Counted from the first letter of the stretch, positions 25,085 through 34,874 are shown. The stretch is DNA of 61,496 nucleotides from Bacteroidaceae bacterium (GCA_017536695.1 JAFXGX010000014.1:1-61496); one strand, 5' to 3'. A program made the numbers and translations. Notes: generated from the letters alone by a model not told the origin.

Positions 25085-27322
25085 CTATTCAGTGGTGACA
25101 AGCGATGGCATGCGTGCCGCCTCGGGGATGTTGAGCGGGAGTTTGTCCTTTGTTACGACAATGTCGTAAATGACATACTGTGCCGATGTCCCGCCTGTAT
25201 TGGCGAGCCAGAATATCAACTGTTCGCACTTGTCAATTGGAACAGTTATTTCTTGCGGTTCCATGGTCTCGTACAGTGCAATGTCTGCCATTACATTATG
25301 GTCAGCGCCAATCATCAGGTGCTCAGGCTCTTCCGATTTAGCGCGTGCCAAAGGAAGACAGCCTACCTTGAATGTCACGGAGTTGTACTCCCCGTAGGTG
25401 TTGAAGGCTGCGAGGGAGTTCTCTACAGCTTCTCCTCCTGCTGCAAGCATAAGGAAAGCACCAAGTGGAGCTACTGTTGCTCCTACCGTTGCGCCGCCAA
25501 CAGCCACTCCCGATGCGACAAAAGAGGCTCCGACTGCAGTTGCTCCCACTATGCTTGCAGCAGCTGCATCTGTGCCATTATCTCCAAGAACACCGAAATC
25601 GAGTGAGAAATGTGTGCTTGTCTGCAGTACGAAACCTTTGTATATCCGTTCGCCATTCAGGTCAAAATATGACTTCTTGGTGCTACCGTCATGTAACATC
25701 TCATCTTGGTTGTCCGACATCATTGATACATAGTGTATGTATGGACGGCCAAGGTCAATCAGGTCAATCTCATGTGGACAATCGGGCTTTGGATGTACAA
25801 ACAGGCTGTTCTCGGTAGGCTCGCCCCTGTATACCGCAATGTCGGCAATACCGAATGCTGCAACGTCAAGCCTGCCGCATCCCCTGTTGGCAAAACGGAT
25901 GGTCCTGCACTTGTTTATGGGTACTACATAGTGCTGGTTGGGGTATGTTGCAATCAGCGGGGCTGAGAAAATGAGCTCGTCATCGGCAAAGAGCATGAGC
26001 TGGTCGTCGTTCATGTTCCAGCTTTTGCTGACATAACCGGTTGTGAAACTTATGTAGTCGAACTCGTTTCCAAGGTCAAATGTGGCGCATGCCGATAGGT
26101 TGTCATCGAAGAATGATGCGGTCTGGTACAGTATTATGCCTTCGGAAAATCTGGTACCACCCATGGAGAAGGTAATGTAGTCCGATGCACCGTCATATAT
26201 CTGCTTTTCTACCCTTCCTACAACCTGGTATGGCGGAATGCTGGAGATCAGTTTGCAAGCGTCTGGAAGTTCTTTCAGACGGGGGTCGGGTGGTGCTATG
26301 CCGCTTTTAATATCTTCTGCAATGTCATCTTTTTCGGGATATACCATTATCTGGGTTATTTCTGCATATGATTCTCCTTCGATTTGTTCTGTATGGAAAG
26401 AAAGGTATTCGCAGTTGTCGATATCAAGAACAACCTGCTTGGCAACATCGCCCTCTTTTATCTCTATTTCCTCTATAATCTTTCCGTCTGCCTTGACTGT
26501 AACCCAACCTGAGCCTCCTCCTCCCTTGACGTCATCGCGGCATCCGACAATAAAGCTGAGTTTGGAATAGTGTCTGTGGAGGTTGAAATAGGCCTTTCCG
26601 TCGTAAGTTCCAATGAGAGCCATGGTCATATCGCCTCTCAATCCGTAATTATAGACTTGTCTGTTGAGCCTGATGGGAGCATCTGACTCAGTCGTGATGA
26701 TGTCCATATGATCGCTTATGTAATATGGCATCAGTTCTCTGATAAGTTCTGTTGGCCCGGATGCCTCCATTACTGTTTCGCGAACGTCTACGGGATTCTC
26801 TCCTTCTTCCCAAAGTATGGCGTCGGATACTACGGCAAGAATATCTCCACCTTCTATCTTGAAAGTGATTTCTTTGACTCCTGATACGTCAAGGCTGTAT
26901 TTGCGTGGCGGTTCATAACCCCTGACCTTCTCGTCGAATATCTTCTTGCCGTCGGCGCGTACGGTTACAATGCCCACTTCATCGGAGCACTCATAGCTAT
27001 GCCCAAGATAGAAAGTAAGGGTCTCATATTCTCCTCCGATGCTGAATGTCGCGAATGCTCCTTCCTCCTTGATTATAAATCCTTTATTGCCGCTTTCTCC
27101 TCCGGCCATCCTTATCTCTTTTGCTTTGTATCGGTATACGTTGTATTCCTCCGATGCGGTCGGTGTGAAATTATCTACAAGGTATGTGTACTTTTCGTGC
27201 TGTTTGTCCCGTTTGTCTGAATCGCCGTCGCAGTCCAGGTTTGAGAGAAGTACCAAACCTATTACAATTGCAAAAAAAACAAGCCGTCTCTTGAAGTAGA
27301 TATTGTTCGTGTCCTCTTCCAT
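25085..27322 (-). CDS. Membrane-anchored protein with four NPCBM-like repeats
   Basis: The protein has 745 residues. A single N-terminal membrane segment (about 13-27) precedes four repeated beta-sandwich modules at roughly 55-170, 205-330, 365-505 and 545-740. Each has the NPCBM pattern: a line like YETLTFYLGHSY / YSKLSFIVGCRD / FDYISFTTGYVS / YNSVTFKVGCLP, a middle strand with G/ADGK, and a closing strand VSGVKEITFKIEG / IDNCEYLSFHTE / INKCRTIRFANR / IDKCEQLIFWLA. No glycosidase domain is present. The fourth module is interrupted at about 590-640 by an Ala/Gly/Val-rich hydrophobic stretch. It may bind cell-surface or environmental glycans; the function is unknown. Confidence 0.6.
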   Translation of the reverse strand: MEEDTNNIYFKRRLVFFAIVIGLVLLSNLDCDGDSDKRDKQHEKYTYLVDNFTPTASEEYNVYRYKAKEIRMAGGESGNKGFIIKEEGAFATFSIGGEYETLTFYLGHSYECSDEVGIVTVRADGKKIFDEKVRGYEPPRKYSLDVSGVKEITFKIEGGDILAVVSDAILWEEGENPVDVRETVMEASGPTELIRELMPYYISDHMDIITTESDAPIRLNRQVYNYGLRGDMTMALIGTYDGKAYFNLHRHYSKLSFIVGCRDDVKGGGGSGWVTVKADGKIIEEIEIKEGDVAKQVVLDIDNCEYLSFHTEQIEGESYAEITQIMVYPEKDDIAEDIKSGIAPPDPRLKELPDACKLISSIPPYQVVGRVEKQIYDGASDYITFSMGGTRFSEGIILYQTASFFDDNLSACATFDLGNEFDYISFTTGYVSKSWNMNDDQLMLFADDELIFSAPLIATYPNQHYVVPINKCRTIRFANRGCGRLDVAAFGIADIAVYRGEPTENSLFVHPKPDCPHEIDLIDLGRPYIHYVSMMSDNQDEMLHDGSTKKSYFDLNGERIYKGFVLQTSTHFSLDFGVLGDNGTDAAAASIVGATAVGASFVASGVAVGGATVGATVAPLGAFLMLAAGGEAVENSLAAFNTYGEYNSVTFKVGCLPLARAKSEEPEHLMIGADHNVMADIALYETMEPQEITVPIDKCEQLIFWLANTGGTSAQYVIYDIVVTKDKLPLNIPEAARMPSLVTTE

Positions 27323-27602
27323 AAATTTTGTATTATAATAAACCGTTCAGGAACTGTCCAATTCCTAAAATGCTTTCTGACAAAAAACGTACTGTTTTGT
27401 TTCTCCATTTTTTTACATTAGAATATGGTAAAATGAATTCAAACAGATTCTAAAGCACAATGTTAAAAAGAAAAATGCTTATATCCAAATATAAATGATA
27501 TTCTGTGTATGATTTTTTACGGGGTGTGTGGGTAATTGATGGACCGAGGCTGTTTGTCCGCTGTTCTTGATTGTCTCTTTTGCATATCGGTGATAGTCTC
27601 CT

Positions 27603-28181
27603 TTACCATACATAACCGATGCGGATGCTGAAGCTCAGGGCAATATTGTCGTTCCTGCATCCGAGCCACTTCCATAGCTGGAACCCGTGGTGGTAGCCCG
27701 TCTCGGCAGGTGTGCCGAAAGCATATCCGCCGCCTACCCATGCATCGGCTATGAAACGTCCTATGCAGTACTGGTAACCGAATGTCCCAAACAGTGCTCC
27801 CATCTGTGCCAACGTGCGTTCTCCACAGACTGAATGGGTGTAACGGTAATGCGAATATATTGCTTCGGGGCGCAGGTAGAAACCTGTCAGCGGCTTCTCG
27901 GGTCTGTAGCCGTTGAAGAAAAACTTGTGCCCGTAGCGTATGGTAAATCCTGAGGGGTCATTATGGTATTTGTCATATCCTGCACCAATCACACTCGCGC
28001 ACAGCTCGCTACTTTGCCTTATTCCCGGGAATGCACGTTCATAGGAAATCTTTGTGCTTCCGCTCGCCCATGATAGGAATGTCAGTTTCAGCGCATTCTT
28101 ATATGGTTGTTTCGCAGCAGCATTATCGGGGTATGACAGCAACAGGAGAAATATGGCGATTGTCGGGAATAGTCGTCTCAT
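27603..28181 (-). CDS. Small secreted outer-membrane-like protein
   Basis: The protein has 192 residues with a signal peptide (about 1-23). It is rich in Tyr, Gly and Phe with alternating strands (KLTFLSWASGSTKISYERAF, then GFYLRPEAIYSHYRY, ending ALSFSIRIGYVW), typical of an eight-stranded barrel of the DUF3575 style. No partner gene is obvious. The 280 bases between this gene and the NPCBM-repeat gene upstream hold no recognisable element. A barrel is inferred from pattern only. Confidence 0.55.
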   Translation of the reverse strand: MRRLFPTIAIFLLLLSYPDNAAAKQPYKNALKLTFLSWASGSTKISYERAFPGIRQSSELCASVIGAGYDKYHNDPSGFTIRYGHKFFFNGYRPEKPLTGFYLRPEAIYSHYRYTHSVCGERTLAQMGALFGTFGYQYCIGRFIADAWVGGGYAFGTPAETGYHHGFQLWKWLGCRNDNIALSFSIRIGYVW

Positions 28182-28248
28182 GCGTAAAGAATGTTTTTCA
28201 TAGCTGTCGTGAAGATAGTTATAAATACTTAATGTTCATATCTTTCCT

Positions 28249-28279
28249 TTTGTGGAATATTTATTTTTTTTTATTTTCG
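28249..28279 (+). promoter_or_regulatory. Promoter for the GH110 gene
   Basis: TTTG at 28249-28252, a 19-base spacer, and TATTTTCG at 28272-28279 (one mismatch from TAnnTTTG). The start codon follows at 28297. Confidence 0.6.
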
Positions 28280-28296
28280 CAAAAAATAACTCTACC

Positions 28297-30135
28297 ATGA
28301 AAAGAATATACTGTTTCCTTGGCACATTGTTGCTGCTCTTTATTGTATCGTGCTGTCCAAATGAGAAAATCTATCATGCAAGTGACTTCGGCATAGTGCC
28401 CGGAACGGGCGAGGATATGACTGCCAAGGTGGCTGCTGCCATTGAGACAATCAAGGCCGAGTGCAACGGTGAACCGGCAGTGCTGCTTTTCGAGGGTGGT
28501 GAGTACGATTTCTACCCCGACAGTGCCAATGTGCGCGAGTATTATATCAGTAATCACGACCAGGACAACCCCAAGAAGGTGGCAATCGTTCTCGAGGGGA
28601 TGAAGAACTTCACTCTTAAGGGTAGTGACAGAGGAATGGATGCACTCCGTGCCGATTTCATGATGAACGGTCGTATGCTTCCCATTGCTATGGTCGATTG
28701 CGAGAACTGCACGCTTGACTTTATCGGCATTGATACGCGCTCGCCGCAGATTACTCAGGTAGAGGTGCTTGAGAACGATACCGAGAACGGTTATATAACA
28801 TACCGCATCGCTCCTTATGCGAATTACAGGATTGTTGACGGCAATCTGGTTACATATGGCAGCAACTGGGAACTTGTTCCGCAGGCAGGCATTGCTTTTG
28901 ACGGCGAGACAAGACATCTTGTCTATTGCACAAGCGACATATGGGTGGGTGTAAGAGGCGTTGAGGAGATTGAACCACGTGTTATCCGCGCTCCATGGCG
29001 TGATGCCCGTCTTGTGCCTGGTACGGTAGTAGCAATGCGCTCCTATGCGCGCCCCACACCGGGAATCTTCGTGTCGGGTTGCAAGGATATCTCAATAAAT
29101 AGTTCTTCTGTGTATTATGCCGAGGGCATGGGCCTTCTTGCTCAGGTTACCGAGAATATGACACTTGAACGCTTTATGGTCGGCAGACGCAGCAATGAAC
29201 GCTATTTCTCCACGCAGGCCGATGCTACGCACTTTTCGGGCTGCAAGGGAAAGATTGTCTCAACCGGCGGTATCTACGAGGGTATGATGGATGATGCAAT
29301 CAATGTGCACGGTACATATCTGCGCGTTACTGAAAGATTGGATGACCATACTCTGGTGGGCCGTTACATGCATGGTCAGGCCTATGGCTTCTATTGGGGC
29401 GGTGCAGGTGACAGTGTGCAGTTTGTGCGTTCCGATGTAATGGAGATTACCGAGGGTAACCGCATTGTGGAGATTGCTCCCTATGACAAGGAGCAGCTTG
29501 CCGGTTGCAAGGAGTTCAGGATAAAGTTCGAGAAGGTTTTGCCTGCCGACATTGCCGACGGTAAATATGGCATCGAGAATCTCGAGTGGACTCCCGAGGT
29601 GGTGTTCAGCGACAATGTGATCCGTAACAACCGTGCGCGCGGTACGCTGTTCAGCACTCCCAAGAGCACGCTGGTGGAGCGAAACTTCTTTGACCATACG
29701 TCGGGAACGGCAATCCTTCTCTGCGGCGATTGCAACGGCTGGTTCGAGACGGGTGCCTGCCGCGATGTGGTGATACGTGACAACCGTTTTGTGAATTCAC
29801 TCACAAACATGTTCCAGTTTACAAACGCCATAATATCAATATACCCCGAGATACCCGACCTTGCAGGTCAGCAGAAATACTTCCATGGCGGCAATGGCAA
29901 AGGGGTTGTCATTGAGAACAATACATTCGAGACCTTTGATGCACCCATTGTATATGCAAAGTCGCTTGACGGCCTTGTGTTCAAGGGGAACAGAATCGTT
30001 CAGAATAACGATTACGAGCCGTTTCACTGGAACAAGCACTGCTTCCTTTTTGAGCGTGTAAGGAATGCCGTAATCGAGAACAATGAGTTTGACGGTGGCT
30101 TCGACCCCGAGAAGGATGTCAAATACAATGATTGA
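28297..30135 (+). CDS. GH110 alpha-1,3-galactosidase, lipoprotein
   Basis: The protein has 612 residues from the ATG at 28297. The lipoprotein signal ends in LFIVSCC, placing it on the outer face of the inner or outer membrane. The rest is a right-handed parallel beta-helix with the family's hallmark segments: TLKGSDRGMDALRADFMMNG, DFIGIDTRSPQ, STQADATHFSGCKGKIVSTGG and MMDDAINVHGTYL, the last two carrying the acidic residues usual in this family. GH110 enzymes remove alpha-1,3-linked galactose from blood group B or linear alpha-Gal structures by inversion. Whether this one needs the fucose branch cannot be read. It overlaps the following pseudouridine synthase gene by one base. Confidence 0.88.
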   Translation: MKRIYCFLGTLLLLFIVSCCPNEKIYHASDFGIVPGTGEDMTAKVAAAIETIKAECNGEPAVLLFEGGEYDFYPDSANVREYYISNHDQDNPKKVAIVLEGMKNFTLKGSDRGMDALRADFMMNGRMLPIAMVDCENCTLDFIGIDTRSPQITQVEVLENDTENGYITYRIAPYANYRIVDGNLVTYGSNWELVPQAGIAFDGETRHLVYCTSDIWVGVRGVEEIEPRVIRAPWRDARLVPGTVVAMRSYARPTPGIFVSGCKDISINSSSVYYAEGMGLLAQVTENMTLERFMVGRRSNERYFSTQADATHFSGCKGKIVSTGGIYEGMMDDAINVHGTYLRVTERLDDHTLVGRYMHGQAYGFYWGGAGDSVQFVRSDVMEITEGNRIVEIAPYDKEQLAGCKEFRIKFEKVLPADIADGKYGIENLEWTPEVVFSDNVIRNNRARGTLFSTPKSTLVERNFFDHTSGTAILLCGDCNGWFETGACRDVVIRDNRFVNSLTNMFQFTNAIISIYPEIPDLAGQQKYFHGGNGKGVVIENNTFETFDAPIVYAKSLDGLVFKGNRIVQNNDYEPFHWNKHCFLFERVRNAVIENNEFDGGFDPEKDVKYND

Positions 30136-31769
30136 TGCAGTTGTTGCACAGATTCCATTGTGATGTCTCGGGTATTGAGCCTCCTGAAAGGTTCAACAAT
30201 CCGTTTTACTATTCACCTCATCGGTTGTGCATGATTGCTGCCGATGAGGTGCGTGCCTTTTTACTTTGTGATAAGGCTGTAGCTGCCGATGCTGTCAAGG
30301 GCAAGATGATGGGGATACTTGTGGTACGTGATTCAGCGGGCGAGCTCGGATATCTTGCGGCGTTCTCGGGGCTGCTAGCAGGATGTAACAGAGTAGACGG
30401 CTTTGTGCCACCTGTGTTTGATTTCCTTTCTCCCTTAGGCCATTTCAAGCAGGAGGAGGAGAATATATCGGCTATCAACGCTAGAATCAACGATATAAGG
30501 AAAAGCGAGGCCTACCGTAATGCTCTTTTTGAGGTAGAGCGAGTGAAGGAGTGTGCAGCCGAGGCAGTTGATGCTCTTGCTGCCAAATATGCGGCAAACA
30601 AGGAGCAAAGGCGCAAGAGGCGTGCTGAGAACGGAGTGACGGCCGAGGAAGAGTATGCCATGACAAGGCAGAGCCAGTTCGAAAAAGCAGAACTGAGGCG
30701 TTGTCGCAAGTCCTGGATGTCGACAATATCCGAGAAAGAGGCTCTCCTTGCTGTCTTTGACGAGAATATATCTTCGCTTTCCGATGAGCGCAAACGCCGT
30801 TCTTTTGCCTTGCAACATTGGCTGTTCAAGCAGTTTAAAGTGCTGAATGCCCGTGGTGAAGAACGCTGCCTGTTGGATATTTTTACCGAAAAGACAGGCT
30901 GCATGCCTCCCGCCGGGGCAGGGGAGTGCGCTGCTCCCAAACTGCTGCAATATGCCTTTTCCAATAGCCTTGAGCCGCTCTGCATGGCCGAGTTCTGGCT
31001 CGGTGCCTCTCCGACAGGTGAGGTGCGCCGAGACGGCTGTTTCTATGGCTCGTGCAAGAGCAAGTGTGAACCCATATTGTCTCATATGCTCCAGGGTCTT
31101 GATGTTGAAGAGAATGCACTTGAGAAGGGCGGGGATATAACTTCGTTGGAAGTGCTGTTCGAGGATAATGCGCTTATTGCTGTCAACAAGCCCTCGGGTG
31201 TACTTTCTGTACCGGGTATTGTCGGCGGAACATCGGTACAGCAGTGGCTGCGCGATGCCAGGCACTGCAATGACATATATGTGGTACACCGTCTGGATAT
31301 GGCAACGTCGGGGGTGCTTGTGGCTGCAAAATCAATGGAAATTTACAAGGAAATGCAACGTCTGTTCGCCTCGCGCGATGTTTGCAAGGAGTATATTGCT
31401 CTGCTTGACGGCATTCCTTCCAAAGGCGAGGGCGTCATTGAACTGCCTCTATTGTCCGATTACGAGAACCGTCCGCGTCAGAAGGTCGACCCTGTTGCGG
31501 GCAAGGAGGCTGTTACCCGATACCGAGTATTTGAAACCCGCCTTTTCAATGGCAGGGAGTGTGCTTTGGTTCTCTTTGAACCACTTACCGGCCGCACTCA
31601 TCAGTTGCGCGTTCATGCTGCATGCAAAGAGGGACTCGATTGTCCCATTGTGGGCGACGCGCTTTATGGCAATGCGGGCGACAGGCTCATGCTGCATGCT
31701 GCAACGCTTGCCTTCCGTCATCCTGCAAGCGGTGAAGAGGTTAAAATAGAGTGCGTGGCACCTTTTTAG
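30135..31769 (+). CDS. RluA-family RNA pseudouridine synthase with long N-terminal extension
   Basis: The protein has 544 residues. The C-terminal ~210 residues form the catalytic domain (LIAVNKPSGVLSVPG, then HRLDMATSGVLVAAK with the catalytic Asp, and LTGRTHQLRVH). The N-terminal ~330 residues hold a mixed region, then a coiled coil rich in Arg/Lys/Glu (about 110-230), then a Cys-containing segment. This long form is known in Bacteroidetes. It isomerises uridine in rRNA or tRNA; the site is not predictable. The ATG at 30135 overlaps the GH110 stop (TGATG), so it is translationally coupled to an unrelated enzyme. Confidence 0.85.
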   Translation: MQLLHRFHCDVSGIEPPERFNNPFYYSPHRLCMIAADEVRAFLLCDKAVAADAVKGKMMGILVVRDSAGELGYLAAFSGLLAGCNRVDGFVPPVFDFLSPLGHFKQEEENISAINARINDIRKSEAYRNALFEVERVKECAAEAVDALAAKYAANKEQRRKRRAENGVTAEEEYAMTRQSQFEKAELRRCRKSWMSTISEKEALLAVFDENISSLSDERKRRSFALQHWLFKQFKVLNARGEERCLLDIFTEKTGCMPPAGAGECAAPKLLQYAFSNSLEPLCMAEFWLGASPTGEVRRDGCFYGSCKSKCEPILSHMLQGLDVEENALEKGGDITSLEVLFEDNALIAVNKPSGVLSVPGIVGGTSVQQWLRDARHCNDIYVVHRLDMATSGVLVAAKSMEIYKEMQRLFASRDVCKEYIALLDGIPSKGEGVIELPLLSDYENRPRQKVDPVAGKEAVTRYRVFETRLFNGRECALVLFEPLTGRTHQLRVHAACKEGLDCPIVGDALYGNAGDRLMLHAATLAFRHPASGEEVKIECVAPF

Positions 31770-31786
31770 GAGAGGGTCTGGAGTTC

Positions 31787-32440
31787 CTATGATAATAATG
31801 ATATCTTTTCGCGGGTAATATTGCTTACTTTCTTGAAAAAAGACTCCATCTGCTCTATGCTAAGCCTTATTTGTGGTATAAGCAATGACGCGTATTGCTC
31901 CTTGAATAGTCTTTTGTATAGTTCTCTAATCAGTTCGCAGGCCTCCAGGAATTGGTGGTGTTCAAGTGCCTTGCTGTAAAGATTAGAACAAACCTGCACC
32001 AGTGCGGGCATTATTTCTTGTGTTAAGGAGAAAGAGTGCTCGTTGTTAAGGTTGGATAGTGTGCAGCAAATACCTATCATGTCCCTTACTTTAAGGATAA
32101 GCAACTGTATAGACTTTTCTTTTTCAGGATTGCTTCCAAGAGGTCCTACGGTGTTTTCAAGAATTTCAGAACAGCAACCCAGGGCTTCAATAGCATATCT
32201 CCAGTCCCCCGTTTCCTCTGAAATCTTGGCCATTTCCTCGTTGTTGGTCATTGATACTGTACATGCAATGAGATAGGCATTGAATGTGTTGGGATATTCT
32301 TTTATTAGTTGTATGAGCTCATTATTCAGCAGTTTGCTCTCTGTAAGGAATCTTGAGTACTCTTTCTTGGCCAGATACAGCGAAATTAATTTGCTTTTCT
32401 GCATATATTTTACGGATTCTTCGTGTAAGCTGTTGTCCAT
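31787..32440 (-). CDS. Helical protein of unknown function, partner of the DUF4062 NTPase
   Basis: The protein has 217 residues, predicted almost wholly alpha-helical, with no signal peptide. TPR/HEAT-like alternation of helices is suggested (FLTESKLLNNELIQLIKEY, DWRYAIEALGCCSEILEN, FLEACELIRELYKRLF) but no repeat is clean enough to name. It lies 34 bases downstream of the NTPase gene and shares its A/T-rich composition, so they probably form an operon. It may be an adaptor or effector of the NTPase; this is inferred only. Confidence 0.55.
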   Translation of the reverse strand: MDNSLHEESVKYMQKSKLISLYLAKKEYSRFLTESKLLNNELIQLIKEYPNTFNAYLIACTVSMTNNEEMAKISEETGDWRYAIEALGCCSEILENTVGPLGSNPEKEKSIQLLILKVRDMIGICCTLSNLNNEHSFSLTQEIMPALVQVCSNLYSKALEHHQFLEACELIRELYKRLFKEQYASLLIPQIRLSIEQMESFFKKVSNITREKISLLS

Positions 32441-32474
32441 GTCTTGTGTGGTTTACAGATTAAGATTTGTTATA

Positions 32475-34874
32475 TTATATTTTGTCTATTGATAATAACA
32501 GTTCCATCGCTTCGTCGATGTGTCCTTTTTCCGACAGCGCTGTTGCCTTTTTTATGATGGCCATCTTGTATGTATTCTTAATGTCAGCATAAGAACTGTC
32601 TGTCTCGTAGCATTTTTTGTATGTAAGGTATGCGCTGTCAATGAGTTCCCAGCGGAGTCCTTCGTTTTCTTTAATACTTATCGCTGTGTAGTATATGAAT
32701 GTTGCTAGGCTATAGAGATCTTCGGCCCTTGTGATAAAGGCGTGCAGACCGCTTAGGCGTGGCCCGAATTCCAAGTACCATTCATCCCTCAAAAGGATGG
32801 ACATGAATTTTGTGATAGCGTCGAGCAATCTTACTTGTGATACTGGTTGTAACTTTTCAAGAAGTGCCGATACTAGGCCAATGTGGTTTGGGCGTTCCAG
32901 CAGCAGTTGTACACCTTCATCGGACATGAACTTGAAATAATCTTCTGAATCATATATGCTGTCAGCACATAAGTATTTTTCCATTATATCAGTATCGCAT
33001 GAGAGGATTGCGTAATATAAAAGATTTGATAGTTTCAGTGAGTCATCATCTGGGTAACCGGCCAATGCAGTACAAAGTTGTATGACGTAAGTATTTTCAA
33101 TGAGTCCGTCTCGTATTGTAGAGTTGTTCAATGTCCACAGTTTTGTTATGCTATCTTCGGAGAAAAAACAGTCAAAGATGTTCATGAACAGTGTGAACTT
33201 GAGTTCGTCCCAATATTCCCCAACAAGTGATGACAAGTCTTTTGTCCTTAGTCCACTGCCGGAATTTGCCAGGTAGCAGACGGCGTTTCTAAGCCATTTT
33301 GCCGACATCCTTTCCGAGATAAAATCTAAGGCGAACGAGAATGCCGCAGCAGGGTCCTTGGGCACTTTATGGTAAAGGCCGGTTATGTATCTGTTTGACT
33401 TTTCTATCTCGCTCTTTGCATCGGTGGTGTCAATTGCTGCAAAGTCCTGCGAGTTCAAGTATGAAGTGATGGTCATGAACAACCTTACAAACATTGGTGA
33501 GACTTTGTCGTTCTCCATCATCAGGTCAACATCGCTTGGCAGATTTATGTTGTATCTTTTCTCGTTGCTGATGACCACTTTCTTGATATTTGGTCTTCTT
33601 TCGTCAAGGCATATCTCTATTTCTGTATTTGCTTTTATCTTATTATAAATGTAAGTGCCGGAGGTACATGTGCATATAATTTTTAGTCCATTAATTGCCC
33701 ATTGGAGGCTTGCTGCGGTATTCTCCCTGGTGCATAATGATTCTAGCCCGTCAACAAGCACAACTACGCTACGGCCAATTTCCTGGAATTTATCCTTCAG
33801 GCTATAGAAACGGTTATTAAGGATTCTGTATGCGTCAGGCTTTTCAAGGATTTGTTCATCTGTCTCTTCGTCTAGCCGCAACTCTTGTTCCATCTCGCGA
33901 ATCCATATGAAAAGCAGGTTGTTCATCTGGCCAAGATAGGGTGTGGCAGTGATGATGGATATTAGCGGCATGTACTTTTCGTCTTCTTTCAAAGCATAGT
34001 ACAATTGAGACAGAAGTATGCTTTTGCCTGTTCCCATGCTGCCCGAAAGCAGCACTCTGTTATGCTTCCCAATCTTTTTAAGGAATGATGGTATGCCATA
34101 CAGGTCTACGGCATTTCTTAGGTTTCTGGCCAGTTGGGAGATGTTGGCGTTTCTTGCATATTCGTGCCATTTTATTTCTTGAGGCGAAGCGGGGAGTTCA
34201 CTGCTTATCTGGTTGCAAAGATAGTCGAATACTTTATTAGAGAAATCCTCTAGTCCGCCAAGAAATTTTCCGTTCCATTTAGACGAATAAGGAATGTAAA
34301 GGTTTTCCCTGCTCTTTTCCGACAGCAGTGTATATACTCGTTCCTTTAATAGCTCTAGCTTTTTCTGCTTGAATGTCTCCTTTTCAACGTATGATTCTAC
34401 TTTGTCTATTGGGATTTCTTTATATGATTCTGGACTACGTACGAAAAAGGCGCTGTGATCGATGTTTTCGCCATTGCTTCCAATTGCTCCGTACAGAATT
34501 TCTAGTTCTGTAACGCTGCAATTCTTTCCTTCAATTATAAGGTGGCGTTTTTCTGTTGACAATCTTGACAGTACTGACTCAATTCTGGTTTCATCAGGAA
34601 TCCAGCCATATCTGGCTCCGAGTAATGCTATAAAGAACGGACGGGATGACTCAATCATAGACATGCATACCTCAAGAACTGCATTTTCACTCTCTTCTTC
34701 GGTCATATCCTCTGTGTTAATGCCATATCTTAAGTCTATAGCCTGAATCTCTATTCCGTATTCGCGGAAGTGGTGGTTGAGCCTTGGTATTACATTGTAC
34801 TTAATCTCGTCACGTTCAGCATTCATGTCCTTGAACGTGGAACTTATGAAGATACTATATCGTCTTTTGACCAT
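32475..34874 (-). CDS. DUF4062 domain plus P-loop (STAND/NACHT-like) NTPase
   Basis: The protein has 799 residues. The DUF4062 domain occupies about 1-150 with its hallmarks IFISSTFKDMNAERDEI, IDLRYGI and RPFFIALLGARYGWIP (80-93). A P-loop NTPase follows at about 270-480, with Walker A GSMGTGKS (278-285) and Walker B VVVLVDGLESL (370-380). The rest to residue 799 is helical and repeat-like. The same order, a DUF4062 head on a NACHT ATPase, is found in eukaryotic NWD1/TEP1/NPHP3 proteins and in bacterial STAND proteins, many of which are antiphage sensors. Base composition is visibly richer in A/T than its neighbours, suggesting transfer. No nuclease or protease domain is obvious, so the output is unknown. 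Confidence 0.75.
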   Translation of the reverse strand: MVKRRYSIFISSTFKDMNAERDEIKYNVIPRLNHHFREYGIEIQAIDLRYGINTEDMTEEESENAVLEVCMSMIESSRPFFIALLGARYGWIPDETRIESVLSRLSTEKRHLIIEGKNCSVTELEILYGAIGSNGENIDHSAFFVRSPESYKEIPIDKVESYVEKETFKQKKLELLKERVYTLLSEKSRENLYIPYSSKWNGKFLGGLEDFSNKVFDYLCNQISSELPASPQEIKWHEYARNANISQLARNLRNAVDLYGIPSFLKKIGKHNRVLLSGSMGTGKSILLSQLYYALKEDEKYMPLISIITATPYLGQMNNLLFIWIREMEQELRLDEETDEQILEKPDAYRILNNRFYSLKDKFQEIGRSVVVLVDGLESLCTRENTAASLQWAINGLKIICTCTSGTYIYNKIKANTEIEICLDERRPNIKKVVISNEKRYNINLPSDVDLMMENDKVSPMFVRLFMTITSYLNSQDFAAIDTTDAKSEIEKSNRYITGLYHKVPKDPAAAFSFALDFISERMSAKWLRNAVCYLANSGSGLRTKDLSSLVGEYWDELKFTLFMNIFDCFFSEDSITKLWTLNNSTIRDGLIENTYVIQLCTALAGYPDDDSLKLSNLLYYAILSCDTDIMEKYLCADSIYDSEDYFKFMSDEGVQLLLERPNHIGLVSALLEKLQPVSQVRLLDAITKFMSILLRDEWYLEFGPRLSGLHAFITRAEDLYSLATFIYYTAISIKENEGLRWELIDSAYLTYKKCYETDSSYADIKNTYKMAIIKKATALSEKGHIDEAMELLLSIDKI

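Noticed and set aside
28297-30135. Pectate-lyase-like beta-helix instead of GH110
   Set aside because: The FVSGCKD, STQADATHFSGC and MMDDAINVHGTY segments are those of GH110 alpha-galactosidases.
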